A stretch of DNA of 64,000 bases from Cyanobacteria bacterium FACHB-471 (GTDB lineage: Bacteria > Cyanobacteriota > Cyanobacteriia > Elainellales > Elainellaceae): NCBI GenBank assembly GCA_014695345.1, contig JACJOC010000111.1, positions 1-64,000 on the forward strand. The letters run 5' to 3'. The notes beneath the pieces are model-generated. The model was not told where the DNA came from, did no database searches, and saw only the letters and a list, made by a program, of their open reading frames with translations. Both the position numbers and the translations under genes were made by a program. Shown piece after piece: positions 34,683 to 43,342 of this stretch. How positions within the stretch are numbered: position 1 is the first letter of the stretch; every line of letters starts with the position of its first letter.

Positions 34683-35954
34683 CTAGCTCACGCTGGCTGA
34701 GAAGAACTCATTGTGAAGCTGGCTGAGATGAGAGAGATAAAGCTCACTCAACTGACTGGCGACTCCATCCCAGCTAAAGCGCGCCTCAACCCGCTGCCGA
34801 CTGGCTTTGCTTAACTGATCGCGCCAGGTTGGGTCAGCCAAAATGCGACCGATCGCCGCTGCAAACGCAGCTTCATCCTGAGCAGGAGCCAGCAATCCTG
34901 TTTCCTCTGGTACAACGGTAAACTGTAGCCCACCCACATCACTCGCAACAACGGGCGTGCCGCTTGCCATTGCCTCGATCGCCACTAAACCAAACGGTTC
35001 ATAGTGACTGGGCACCACACAGACATCTGCGGCGGCATAGTAGGTGGGGAGTTGAGTATGGTCAAGGCGACCGACAAACTCAGTGCGATCGCCCAACTCT
35101 AACTCATTCACAATTCCCTCAATCCGTTCCCGCTCATCTCCATCGCTTTGTCCGGGGCGACTGCCACCTGCAATCATGAGTTTAAAGTCAGAGTGCTGCC
35201 GGACTTCAGGATAATTGACCGCTCTTACCAGGGTTTCAATGCCTTTGCGCGGATCAAAGCGTCCGACATAAAGCACTACTTTAGTTTCGGGTGAAATGCC
35301 TAACTGTTGTCGAGCAGTTTGGCGATCGACTGCACCAAAGCGACGAATGTCTGTTCCACAGGGAATGATGTCGATGTTGCCTTTAGTAGAAACAAGCGAT
35401 CGCATGTGGTCTCGCTCCTGAGGGCTGGTTGCCACCACGCAATCCACCGTTTCTAGACAAGTTTTCTCAATGGATAAACGAGTGCTGGCAATTAAAGGAA
35501 CTGTCGTGGAAGCCTGATACTTTACCGCTCCTAGAGAGTGGTAAGTGTGAATCTGTTTAATAGGTTGCCGCTTCCTTAATTCCATTCCGACCCAGGAAGA
35601 GAGCCAATAGTTTGTGTGAACCAGCGGATAAACGATGCCCTCCTGCTGCTGAAAACTCAAAAACGCTTCTACAAACTCTGGTAAATAATCAAATAACTTA
35701 TTACGTCCCACAAATTTCTGTGGCCCAGCCGTCAGGCGAATTGTGCGACAGCCAGGGCTATGCTCAACAATTGCTTCCTGGGTTGGCTCAGCTCGACGGG
35801 TAAACATGTCTACCTGCCAACCCTGTTTAGCTAATGCTTCTCCAACTTGTTTAACGTAGACATTTTGTCCACCAGCTTCCTCTTTTCCAATCTTCACAGC
35901 AGGATCGCCGTGAACAGAAATGAGAGCGATCTGCCCTTTTTTTGTAGAAAACAT
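34683..35954 (-). CDS. GT4-family glycosyltransferase
   Basis: 423 residues, ATG at 35952-35954. The N-terminal Rossmann domain has GGQNVYVKQVGEALAKQGW, the loop typical of sucrose-phosphate-synthase-like GT4 enzymes. The C-terminal domain has VVLYVGRFDPRKGIETLV and the E-x7-E motif in EPFGLVAIEAMASGTPVV. It is a retaining, GT-B fold glycosyltransferase; donor and acceptor are unknown. It stands alone between the recJ and csbD regions. Confidence 0.92.
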   Translation of the reverse strand: MFSTKKGQIALISVHGDPAVKIGKEEAGGQNVYVKQVGEALAKQGWQVDMFTRRAEPTQEAIVEHSPGCRTIRLTAGPQKFVGRNKLFDYLPEFVEAFLSFQQQEGIVYPLVHTNYWLSSWVGMELRKRQPIKQIHTYHSLGAVKYQASTTVPLIASTRLSIEKTCLETVDCVVATSPQERDHMRSLVSTKGNIDIIPCGTDIRRFGAVDRQTARQQLGISPETKVVLYVGRFDPRKGIETLVRAVNYPEVRQHSDFKLMIAGGSRPGQSDGDERERIEGIVNELELGDRTEFVGRLDHTQLPTYYAAADVCVVPSHYEPFGLVAIEAMASGTPVVASDVGGLQFTVVPEETGLLAPAQDEAAFAAAIGRILADPTWRDQLSKASRQRVEARFSWDGVASQLSELYLSHLSQLHNEFFSASVS

Positions 35955-36645
35955 TGTTTTTATGGGGGTTTAAGACACTACCAACCGTTCCTCATTAAAG
36001 AGGGTAGGAGTTTCATGCTGAGCCCTCATCGCTCCCAGGAAAGAAATATTTTTATACAAATCTGTAGATTTGCATTCAGTTAAATTCATTTTGAGACCAG
36101 CCTGCCGCCCAAAACGGCAGCTCTACAACTGGCTCTACAACTAGTGAAATAACAGTTTGATTAATCAATAATTCTTGCTCTGCTGGGATGCCTCTACACA
36201 TAGGAGGGAAACCTATTAGTCTCTTCAAACTTCTTTTTGTGAGAAACAAAATTTTCTGTGAGATAAAGGCTTTTAGTTTTTGATTTTCACCTTATCCTTC
36301 TTTAACAAAAAGCTTGCAATATGTGAAGGGCTTGGTAAATCGGGTTGAAGTGCAAAGCTCTTTGCCAATCTGGGTTCCACTATTTTTAATATGAACTACT
36401 TTTAATTAAGTCCATCTATTTAATTAGCTCTTTAGAAATACTTGAATCTGATAAATTTCTTGAAGAACTTGAAACTTTGAATTATGGCCTGGGGTAGAGG
36501 GTTAAACGAAGCGTGTCCGATAAGTTAGTAAGTAACAAGGTAAATAAAGTCGCCTTGAACCAAGCTAGAAGTTTCAGATGTCTAGGCATTCAATTGCAGG
36601 CGTTCTTGACTTCACAGGCAAAATAACAAAAAGCGAGGAAATGTT
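35955..36645. other. Long intergenic region upstream of csbD
   Basis: Nearly 700 bases without a convincing gene, AT-rich. It contains a 7-2-7 dyad CAAATCTGTAGATTTG at 36057-36072, about 100 bases above the glycosyltransferase start, a small inverted repeat CTGCCG/CGGCAG (36102-36120) and a tandem GCTCTACAACT (36119-36141). Promoters of the two divergent genes must lie here. Confidence 0.45.
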
Positions 36646-36828
36646 ATGAGTTTAGAAGATAGAGCAAAAGCAACTGGCAAAAACATTGAGGGTAAAGCCC
36701 AAGAAGCAATGGGAAACATAAGTGGCGACCCCAAAGATCAAGCTGAAGGTAAGGCAAAGCAAACTGAATCCGAAGCTCGCCACTCCGTGGAAGACGTAAA
36801 AGATGCTGTTAAGCGCAACATTGACTAA
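36646..36828 (+). CDS. CsbD-family stress protein
   Basis: 60 residues: SLEDRAKATGKNIEGKAQEA, then a polar Lys/Glu/Ala/Gln-rich helix-forming remainder. This is the whole CsbD domain, a small hydrophilic protein induced by general stress in many bacteria, with no known activity. AGCGAGGAAATGTT precedes the ATG. A hairpin (36867-36876 with 36884-36893, GTTGGGTAGG) follows the stop. First of three small stress-type genes in the same direction. Confidence 0.9.
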   Translation: MSLEDRAKATGKNIEGKAQEAMGNISGDPKDQAEGKAKQTESEARHSVEDVKDAVKRNID

Positions 36829-36978
36829 ACGCGAATTTAATCAGTTTGAAGCTTAGCCTTTAGGTCGTTGGGTAGGTACTTTGCCTACCCAACCTGATTA
36901 AGTTCTAAACCTATCATCTGAGCTTCTTACGCAATTTCATACAACAACATTGAAGTCAGTTTTTAATAGGAGATGTTG

Positions 36979-37407
36979 ATGAGCTTTCTTCAACATGGTC
37001 GGAAAGTCTTTACAGCTTTAGTGCTCGCTCTAGTACTTACTTTTACGACAGCCTGCGGAACGGCAACTCAAGCCCGCCAAAGCCCATCTGCTACCCAGCC
37101 AAACTTGGCATATTCTCAGCTTGAGCGGGGCAATACGACCTCCGGTCAGAGCTTTGGGGATTGGGTAATCCAAACCAGTCACGGTTTGATCCGGGATGCA
37201 TATGTGCGGGATAACGACAAGCTAGGCGCAGTAATTTCGTCCGATGTTCGGCCCAGCGAAGTTCGTACTTTGGCGCGATCGCTCGCGCAGGGGTTCCACA
37301 ATAACTTCCCCAATCGCAATTTGACGGTCTTGATGTATGCCCCCGACAAGCAGTTGATCTTGACTGCAAAGTACGATAACCAATCTCATCAGATTGAGTA
37401 TCAGTAG
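36979..37407 (+). CDS. Putative lipoprotein, unknown family
   Basis: 142 residues from the ATG at 36979, six bases after AGGAG; an earlier TTG at 36973 is unlikely. Signal peptide with lipobox LTFTTAC (Cys about 26). The mature part has a Gln/Ser/Thr-rich linker, then SFGDWVIQTSHGLIRDAYVR, and a C-terminal part ending LILTAKYDNQSHQIEYQ. I do not recognise the family. It lies between csbD and the 173-residue gene, so a role in the same stress response is possible. Confidence 0.75.
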   Translation: MSFLQHGRKVFTALVLALVLTFTTACGTATQARQSPSATQPNLAYSQLERGNTTSGQSFGDWVIQTSHGLIRDAYVRDNDKLGAVISSDVRPSEVRTLARSLAQGFHNNFPNRNLTVLMYAPDKQLILTAKYDNQSHQIEYQ

Positions 37408-37495
37408 TTTAAGGGGTTGATCATTAGGTCAACCCATTTGAGAGGGCAATCCTTCAGGAATTGTTCAAACAGGTTTTGAAAAAGAGGTCATTTGC

Positions 37496-38017
37496 ATGAC
37501 AAGTAGCAATGAATATAAGCGTCAGATCATGAATGATTTGGCGAAGGGCAATGTAGAGCCCTTAGACAGTGACTCCGAAAAAGTTGCCGATAATTATCAA
37601 AGCTTTGACGATTTTGCTCAGCGCTCTTCCCGGGATGAGCGACGGCAACTGTTTAGCCGTTCATTTAATTCTGAACGGGTTCCGTCTAGCCAAATGGAAC
37701 CTGAATTGCAAAAGGCGATTGCCCAGATCAAGCCAAATGAGCGGGATGACGTGGCACGCGACTTGCTTAAGCACTTTAAAGAGCGTGGTTTGCACGACCG
37801 CGACCTAGAGCGTCAGTTAGGGCTCTCAACCCACCACGCCAGCAAGATGTCGGCTGATGATGTGAGTCGTCTTATCGCGTTTTCCTACCATAGCCACCCG
37901 GATATTTTCCATGAGGTTCTGGCAGATCAGCCTGCAATCGTTAAGTTTCTCAGTAACCCCGTTGTAGGGGCTGCACTGGGGGCGGTTGCTGCAAAATGGA
38001 TGGGTAAGCACAGATAA
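37496..38017 (+). CDS. Hypothetical protein with C-terminal hydrophobic helix
   Basis: 173 residues, hydrophilic, rich in Asp, Arg, Ser and His. MTSSNEYKRQIMNDLAKGNV, a helical middle (MEPELQKAIAQIKPNERDDV), HASKMSADDVSRLIAFSYHSHPD, and a C-terminal weakly hydrophobic helix FLSNPVVGAALGAVAAKWMG. No family recognised. It forms a small stress-type cluster with csbD and the lipoprotein and is followed by a strong terminator. Confidence 0.7.
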   Translation: MTSSNEYKRQIMNDLAKGNVEPLDSDSEKVADNYQSFDDFAQRSSRDERRQLFSRSFNSERVPSSQMEPELQKAIAQIKPNERDDVARDLLKHFKERGLHDRDLERQLGLSTHHASKMSADDVSRLIAFSYHSHPDIFHEVLADQPAIVKFLSNPVVGAALGAVAAKWMGKHR

Positions 38018-38050
38018 CGTTTAACCCTCTCAGATCCATTTCAAGAGATT

Positions 38051-38107
38051 AAGGTTACAAGTAGAAGGGCAAGCCGCGTCGTGGTTTGCCCTTCTACTTG
38101 TAACCTT
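38051..38107 (+). terminator. Strong terminator hairpin after the csbD cluster
   Basis: A 22-bp perfect stem (38051-38072 with 38086-38107), which can extend inward, is followed by TTTCTATAG. The sequence begins AAGGTTACAAGTAGAAGGGC. It closes the three-gene cluster and separates it from the CHAT gene. Confidence 0.8.
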
Positions 38108-38206
38108 TTCTATAGCTCCTGACTTTCTCCTACTTTTTCATGCAGATCAAGTGGAAGGAGTGATCTACTGTGGATGTAGATATCGATTGCTACTTCACGC
38201 TGCACC

Positions 38207-39532
38207 ATGAAAGCCTCCATCCGCAGAATATGTCTGTTTATACTCGGCTTTATCTTAACCGTTGGGATTAGCAGTCAATCTCTGCCTGCTTACTCTACAG
38301 AAGTGTCCGTCGTGCCAGAAGCGGGCGATCGCATTGCAGAAGTTGAGCAGCTTTGGCGCGGACAGTATGAAACTTATTTCGGCAATCAGCTTGTTGGTAC
38401 TCCTCTAACAGCCGAGCAGATTTCAGCAACGTTAGGACGACTCAACAGTGAGACGGACAAAAACTTCGCGTTGATCTATGCCTTCCCCCAGCCTGAAGAG
38501 TTAGAGCTGTTATTAGTCATTCCTGAAACACCATCCGTGCGGGTAACAGTGCCAGAAGCTGGACAGCAAGAATTGTTAGAAGTGGCAAATGAATTTAAGA
38601 CAGCAGTCTCTCGACCAACTGGTGCAAGAAGGGACTTAACTTCTGCAAAACAGCTTTATGATTGGCTGATTGCGCCTCTGGAACCGCAGCTTCAAGCCCA
38701 AAATATTGATACTCTAATTTTATGTAGTGGGGCAATTTTGCGATCGCTTCCCTTCGCAGCCCTCCATGATGGACAACAGTTTTTAGTAGAGAAATACAAT
38801 CTTGGATTGGTGCCAGCTTTCAACCTGATCAACCAGCAGCACAGCAACTTTAGGAACGAGAAAGTACTGGCAATGGGTGCCTCTGAGTTTCAGGCAATGC
38901 CCACACTTCATGCTGTTCCTTTAGAGCTTTCCACTATCACACAAGATATCTGGCAAAGTGAAGTGTTTTTGAACCAAGAGTTTACGTTGAGCAATCTGGC
39001 TGAGCAGCTTGAATCAGGGGAATTTGGCATCGTTCACCTGGCGACTCATGCTCAGTTTCGACCCGGAACACCAGAAAACTCATACATTCAACTTTGGCAA
39101 AATGATAAACTCACTTTAGATCAACTGCGCCAGTTAGACTGGAGTGAGTTGCCCGTTGAGCTACTGGTGTTAAGTGCTTGCCAGACTGCCTTGGGCGATC
39201 GCCAGGCAGAGCTAGGATTTGCCGGACTGGCGTTTCAGGCAGGGGTGAAGTCTTCCGTTGCAAGCCTGTGGCAGGTGAGCGATCTGGGTACCTTGGCATT
39301 AATGCGAGAGTTTTATTGGCAGTTGGCGAACCCAGAAGTCACGACCAAAACAGAAGCCCTACGAAGAACACAAATTGCTATGCTGAGTGGGAATGTGAGG
39401 ATTGAGAACGGACAGATTTACACATCAGCAGGAGTACTACCCCTGCCCGAAGACCTGAAGCAGTTTCAAAACCTCGATTTATCTGCTCCCTACTACTGGT
39501 CAGCATTTACCCTGATTGGTAGCCCCTGGTAA
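38207..39532 (+). CDS. Exported short CHAT-domain protein
   Basis: 441 residues. A signal peptide (LFILGFILTVGISSQSLPAY) is followed by a CHAT (caspase-like) domain covering most of the rest. The His of the catalytic dyad is in IVHLATHAQF, the Cys in LVLSACQTALGD, and the domain ends with the usual SAFTLIGSPW. Most cyanobacterial CHAT proteins carry long TPR arrays before the protease domain; this one has none. It would act outside the cytoplasm, as a protease or scaffold. A truncated AraC gene starts right at its 3' end in the same frame. Confidence 0.9.
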   Translation: MKASIRRICLFILGFILTVGISSQSLPAYSTEVSVVPEAGDRIAEVEQLWRGQYETYFGNQLVGTPLTAEQISATLGRLNSETDKNFALIYAFPQPEELELLLVIPETPSVRVTVPEAGQQELLEVANEFKTAVSRPTGARRDLTSAKQLYDWLIAPLEPQLQAQNIDTLILCSGAILRSLPFAALHDGQQFLVEKYNLGLVPAFNLINQQHSNFRNEKVLAMGASEFQAMPTLHAVPLELSTITQDIWQSEVFLNQEFTLSNLAEQLESGEFGIVHLATHAQFRPGTPENSYIQLWQNDKLTLDQLRQLDWSELPVELLVLSACQTALGDRQAELGFAGLAFQAGVKSSVASLWQVSDLGTLALMREFYWQLANPEVTTKTEALRRTQIAMLSGNVRIENGQIYTSAGVLPLPEDLKQFQNLDLSAPYYWSAFTLIGSPW

Positions 39533-40273
39533 TATTTATACTCCGCTGAACGTGAAAATGAACTAACCGGAGCGGGATCAAGATGGTTGGATGGCAAACG
39601 TCAGCAAGAACCCCGCCACGTAGGTGACATTGCGATTATTCCAGCGGGAACTGCCCATCGCTGTAGTTGGGACACCCCAGTGCAATTTGTTGTTCTGGCG
39701 CTAGAGCCTACATTGCTTCAACGGGTAGGACAGGACTAGGTTAATCCAGATCAAATTGAATTAATTCCACGTTTTGCAACTGAATCGGATGCTTTGATTC
39801 AAAGTATTATTTCTACCTTAAAAGCAGAAGCAGAAATAGAGGGTATAGGTAGCCATTTATTGGTAGATAGTTTCAAAACTACACTGGCAATTCACCTGTT
39901 GCGACACTATTGCACCACAAAACCTAACCTTTCTAACAATTCTGGTAGCCTATCCCAAGCAAAGCTGCGGCAGGTGACAGATTACATCAACGAACAGTTG
40001 CATCAAGACTTGAAGCTGAGTGAGATAGCAGCGATCGCCCAACTCAGTCCTTATCACTTTCTGCGACTGTTTAAGCAAAGCACAACACTCACACCCCATC
40101 AATACATTTTGCAGCGTCGGGTTGAGAGAGCTAAATCTCTATTGCAACACAGTGAACTTAGCATTGCCCAAATCGCAACTCGGGTAGGCTTCGCTGATCA
40201 AAGTCACTTCACACGATGGTTTAAACGTTCGCTTGGTGTGACTCCTAAGCAATGGCAGGGGCGATCGCAATAA
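39533..40273 (+). pseudogene. AraC-family regulator, 5'-truncated and with in-frame TAG
   Basis: From 39542 the frame reads SAERENELTGAGSRWLDGKR and IIPAGTAHRCSWDTPVQFVV, the cupin part of an AraC regulator. It is broken by TAG at 39737-39739 and continues in frame as VNPDQIELIPRFATESDALI into an intact C-terminal DNA-binding domain with two helix-turn-helix units (LKLSEIAAIAQLSPYHFLRL, SIAQIATRVGFADQSHFTRW). The first 50-60 residues of the expected protein and its start are missing; the frame abuts the CHAT stop. The intact 159-codon segment from 39794 could still be made as a DNA-binding fragment. Confidence 0.8.
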
Positions 40274-40360
40274 TATTCAAAAACTCCGCAACTTTTTTCT
40301 AGAGTTCTGCATAGACGGCTTCTTAAGCTATCAACAGCAAAACTCCTATGGAGAAGAAAG

Positions 40361-41080
40361 ATGCAGATTGAACAAATAGAGGTAGCGGTTCCCACACCTG
40401 ATGGACAGATGCCTGCATTCTTGGCTAAGCCTGTTGGGGGCGATCGCTATCCAGCTATTCTCCTGCTGATGGAATCATTTGGACTCACTTCACACATTCG
40501 AGAGATTGCGATTCGGCTTGCTAACGAAGGCTATGTGGTACTCACGCCAGATTTGTATTATCGTCAGTTGCTCCACAATAAGTTTGGATATGACGAAGTT
40601 GAGCAAGCAATGGCAATGATGTGGAACCTCGATCTTGGTCAGCCAGTAGAGGAAGATATCAGGGCAGCATTGAATTATCTTAAATCCTGCTCTCAGGTTT
40701 ATCCAGAACGGATTGGGGTAACGGGGTTTTGTTTGGGCGGTGGACTCACTTTTTTCACTGCCTGTAAGTTTTCAGGGGCAATTGCTGCTGCTGCTCCTTT
40801 TTAGGGCATGGTGCTAGACGAGTGGGTTGACGCAATACCCAATATCACAGTGCCAATATATCTGTTTTTTGGAGGAATCGATCCCTTCATTCCACTTGAA
40901 CGGATTCAACAAATTGGGTCTTGTTTTCAAGAGATTGGCAAAGAATACACATTAAGAATTTATCCTGAAGCAGATCACGGATTTTTCTGTCATGAGCGGT
41001 CTTCCTATAATCGTGCAGCCGCAGAAGATTCCTGGGAAAAACTGTCACAATTTTTTCGGCAACATCTATTTCCGGGTTGA
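40361..41080 (+). pseudogene. Dienelactone hydrolase-family gene with in-frame TAG
   Basis: ATG at 40361 begins MQIEQIEVAVPTPDGQMPAF; the catalytic Cys motif is VTGFCLGGGLTFF. TAG at 40802-40804 interrupts between AAAAPF and GMVLDEW, and the same frame then continues 91 codons with FFGGIDPFIPLERI (Asp) and EADHGFFCHERSSYN (His). Family members usually have Tyr at the amber position (APFYG), so one base change explains it. The rest is intact. It lies 87 bases after the damaged AraC gene; the last 15 bases overlap the convergent LysR gene. Confidence 0.85.
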
Positions 41081-41956
41081 TAAGGCTATGGTTTTGAGAA
41101 CTTTAAGAAACTCAAGCACAACCGGAGAAGTTTCTGTCTGTCGTCGTGCGATCGCCAATTTTAATCTTGGGAAATCACCAGTTAGCGGTCGATAGACTAT
41201 ACCTTTTGCAGTGAGATTTTGCATATCTTCCAGCACAAATGTAATTCCTGCTCCAGCCGCTGCTAACCCCAGTCGAGTTTGAGCGAGTTCGGCTTCTTGT
41301 ACAACATTGGGGACAAATCCAGCTTGCTCACAAGATTTGATGAAGTTGGCATAGAGGACAGGAGCAAGCGATCGCGGGTAAAAAATGAGTGGTTCGTTAG
41401 CCAAAGCCTGAAGTGGAATTTGCTTTTGTTTAGCTAGTCGATGAGCGGTAGGCAACGCCGCAACGTAATTTTCCTCGTAGAGCAAATCTACCTGGAGAGC
41501 AGGTTCACGAATGGGGAGATAGACAAATCCAATGTCAATTTGGTGGGTGCGGAGAGACTCAACATGTGCTTCGGTTCCACCGCTAACGAGGATCAAATCA
41601 ACTTGCGGGTATTCTCGACAACGCTTTAAAATACTTGTCCCTAAACAAAACAGAGTTGCTTCCGTTAAGCCAATTCTCACTTTACCGATTTGTCCCTCGG
41701 CGACCTGCCGCGTCACCTGGATGCCTTCGTCTACGTCGCGCAAGATCCGACGGGCGGTTTCCAGAAACTTTTGTCCAGCCGCCGTTAATTTAACCCAGTG
41801 TTTTGTCCGTTCCAACAGTTGGATTTGTAGTCCGTCTTCTAATGCCTGGATTTGTTTGCTTAGTGCAGGCTGACTTAAGTGTAGGGATTCGGCTGCCCGT
41901 CCGAAGTGTAACTCTTCAGCAACTGCAATGAAATATTTAAGTTGGCGAAACTCCAT
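41066..41956 (-). CDS. LysR-family transcriptional regulator
   Basis: 296 residues from the ATG at 41954-41956; a GTG nine bases earlier is possible. N-terminal winged helix: FRQLKYFIAVAEELHFGRAA, HLSQPALSKQIQALE. C-terminal periplasmic-binding-type effector domain (about 90-296). It resembles CbnR/CatR-type regulators of aromatic degradation, which would suit the neighbouring dienelactone hydrolase gene. It is divergent from the aldo/keto reductase gene, with a likely LysR box between them. Confidence 0.93.
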   Translation of the reverse strand: MEFRQLKYFIAVAEELHFGRAAESLHLSQPALSKQIQALEDGLQIQLLERTKHWVKLTAAGQKFLETARRILRDVDEGIQVTRQVAEGQIGKVRIGLTEATLFCLGTSILKRCREYPQVDLILVSGGTEAHVESLRTHQIDIGFVYLPIREPALQVDLLYEENYVAALPTAHRLAKQKQIPLQALANEPLIFYPRSLAPVLYANFIKSCEQAGFVPNVVQEAELAQTRLGLAAAGAGITFVLEDMQNLTAKGIVYRPLTGDFPRLKLAIARRQTETSPVVLEFLKVLKTIALSTRK

Positions 41957-41979
41957 AGAACTCACTTAGCAAAACGGTA

Positions 41980-41994
41980 ATAACTATAGGTTAT
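41980..41994. promoter_or_regulatory. Putative LysR operator, ATAAC-N5-GTTAT
   Basis: ATAACTATAGGTTAT is a perfect 5-5-5 dyad of the T-N11-A LysR type. It lies 24 bases upstream of the LysR start and 174 bases before the AKR start, the usual place for an autoregulating LysR with a divergent target. Confidence 0.55.
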
Positions 41995-42167
41995 CAGGCT
42001 ATCGCTACAAAGAAATAGCGATCGCTCCTTCTCTAACTATGATAAAGACACAGTTGCTTACGCTTTGTAATTGAATTGCAGGCTATGAAAGCCAGAATCG
42101 TTGTGGCGTTTTCTTCAAGCACTGATTCTTTTAATGAATTAACCCTTTGCTGAATGGAGTGATTGTA

Positions 42168-43316
42168 ATGCACCAGGAAAACTCTTACTCATCTAATCCG
42201 CAACCCTTTTCCCGCCGTGCTGTGATCAAAGCCATGGGCATAGGTGCTGCGACTGCGGCTTTTCCTCCTCTCATTCAGAGTGGGTCTCAAGCTGCTCAAC
42301 ATCAAGCGACTCAAGCTCAAACGTCGCACAACCAAGTTACTCAGGCTAGTTCAACTCAGTCCTCAGAAATTATCACAAAGCTAATTCCTCGAACGAATGA
42401 ACAGGTACCCGCGATCGGTATGGGAACCTTTTTGACGTTTGATGTATTGTCTGACCAGCCACGCAATCACCTTCAAGAAGTAATACGCCGTTTTTGGGAT
42501 GGAGGTGGACGGGTCGTTGATGTCTCGCCGCTCTACGGGATGTCCGAGGTGAACGTAGGCGAATTTGCAGCAGCCCTTAACATCACTGACGATCTGTTTA
42601 TCACTAACAAAATTTGGGCAACAGGTGAGTATTTAGGTGACGGCAGTCATGCATTACGCCAACTTGAGCAGTCCATGCAGCGATTATCACGCGATCGCAT
42701 AGATGCAATGCAAGTTCACAGCCTGGTGAATGTCGAAATGGTGATTCCATTTTTACGCGAATGGAAACAGGAAGGTAGAATCCGTTATTTAGGGGTAACT
42801 CATCATGATTTGCCCTTATATGCTGCCCCAGTTGCACGGTGGATTGAGAATGGTGAGCTAGATTTTGTGCAAGTTCGCTATTCGATCTTTGAGCGGGGTG
42901 TCGAAGATCGGATTCTTCCAGCGGCGGCTGACCAGGGAACTGCTGTATTGGTTAACATGCCTTTTGAAAAGGCACGTCTATTTGAAGTAGTTCAGGGACA
43001 ACCGTTGCCCAACTTCGCCAGTGAAATCGGCTGTGAAAACTGGGCCCAGTTTTTCTTGAAGTATGTAATCTCCCATCCCGCTGTAACCTGTGCTATTCCT
43101 GCCACGACCAATCCTGATCATGTCGTTGAAAGTTTAGGAGCAATGAGAGGTTCACTTCCCGATCAGGAGATGCGGACTCGGATGGTGCGACACATAGAAA
43201 GTCTTCCTGGCTTTGACAATCTCGCCCAAATGCCTTGGTATCCCGGCAAACAGTTCAATGGATTGGTGCGTTTGCCAGGGTCAGCTGCGACTCAAAATGC
43301 CAGAAGGAGTAATTAA
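42168..43316 (+). CDS. Tat-exported aldo/keto reductase
   Basis: 382 residues from the ATG at 42168, eight bases after GGAG; an upstream TTG at 42147 is less likely. Twin-arginine signal FSRRAVIKAMGIGAATAAFP, then a long Gln/Ala/Thr/Ser linker (about 45-70). The AKR barrel has GMGTFLTFDVL, the catalytic Asp and Tyr in RVVDVSPLYGMSE, Lys in FITNKIW and His in MQVHSLVN. NADPH-dependent carbonyl reduction is expected, though outside the cytoplasm. The VOC gene follows closely and may be co-transcribed; the LysR gene is divergent. Confidence 0.9.
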   Translation: MHQENSYSSNPQPFSRRAVIKAMGIGAATAAFPPLIQSGSQAAQHQATQAQTSHNQVTQASSTQSSEIITKLIPRTNEQVPAIGMGTFLTFDVLSDQPRNHLQEVIRRFWDGGGRVVDVSPLYGMSEVNVGEFAAALNITDDLFITNKIWATGEYLGDGSHALRQLEQSMQRLSRDRIDAMQVHSLVNVEMVIPFLREWKQEGRIRYLGVTHHDLPLYAAPVARWIENGELDFVQVRYSIFERGVEDRILPAAADQGTAVLVNMPFEKARLFEVVQGQPLPNFASEIGCENWAQFFLKYVISHPAVTCAIPATTNPDHVVESLGAMRGSLPDQEMRTRMVRHIESLPGFDNLAQMPWYPGKQFNGLVRLPGSAATQNARRSN

Positions 43317-43342
43317 CTTAGTGAGTACTGTTAGTGTCTATC

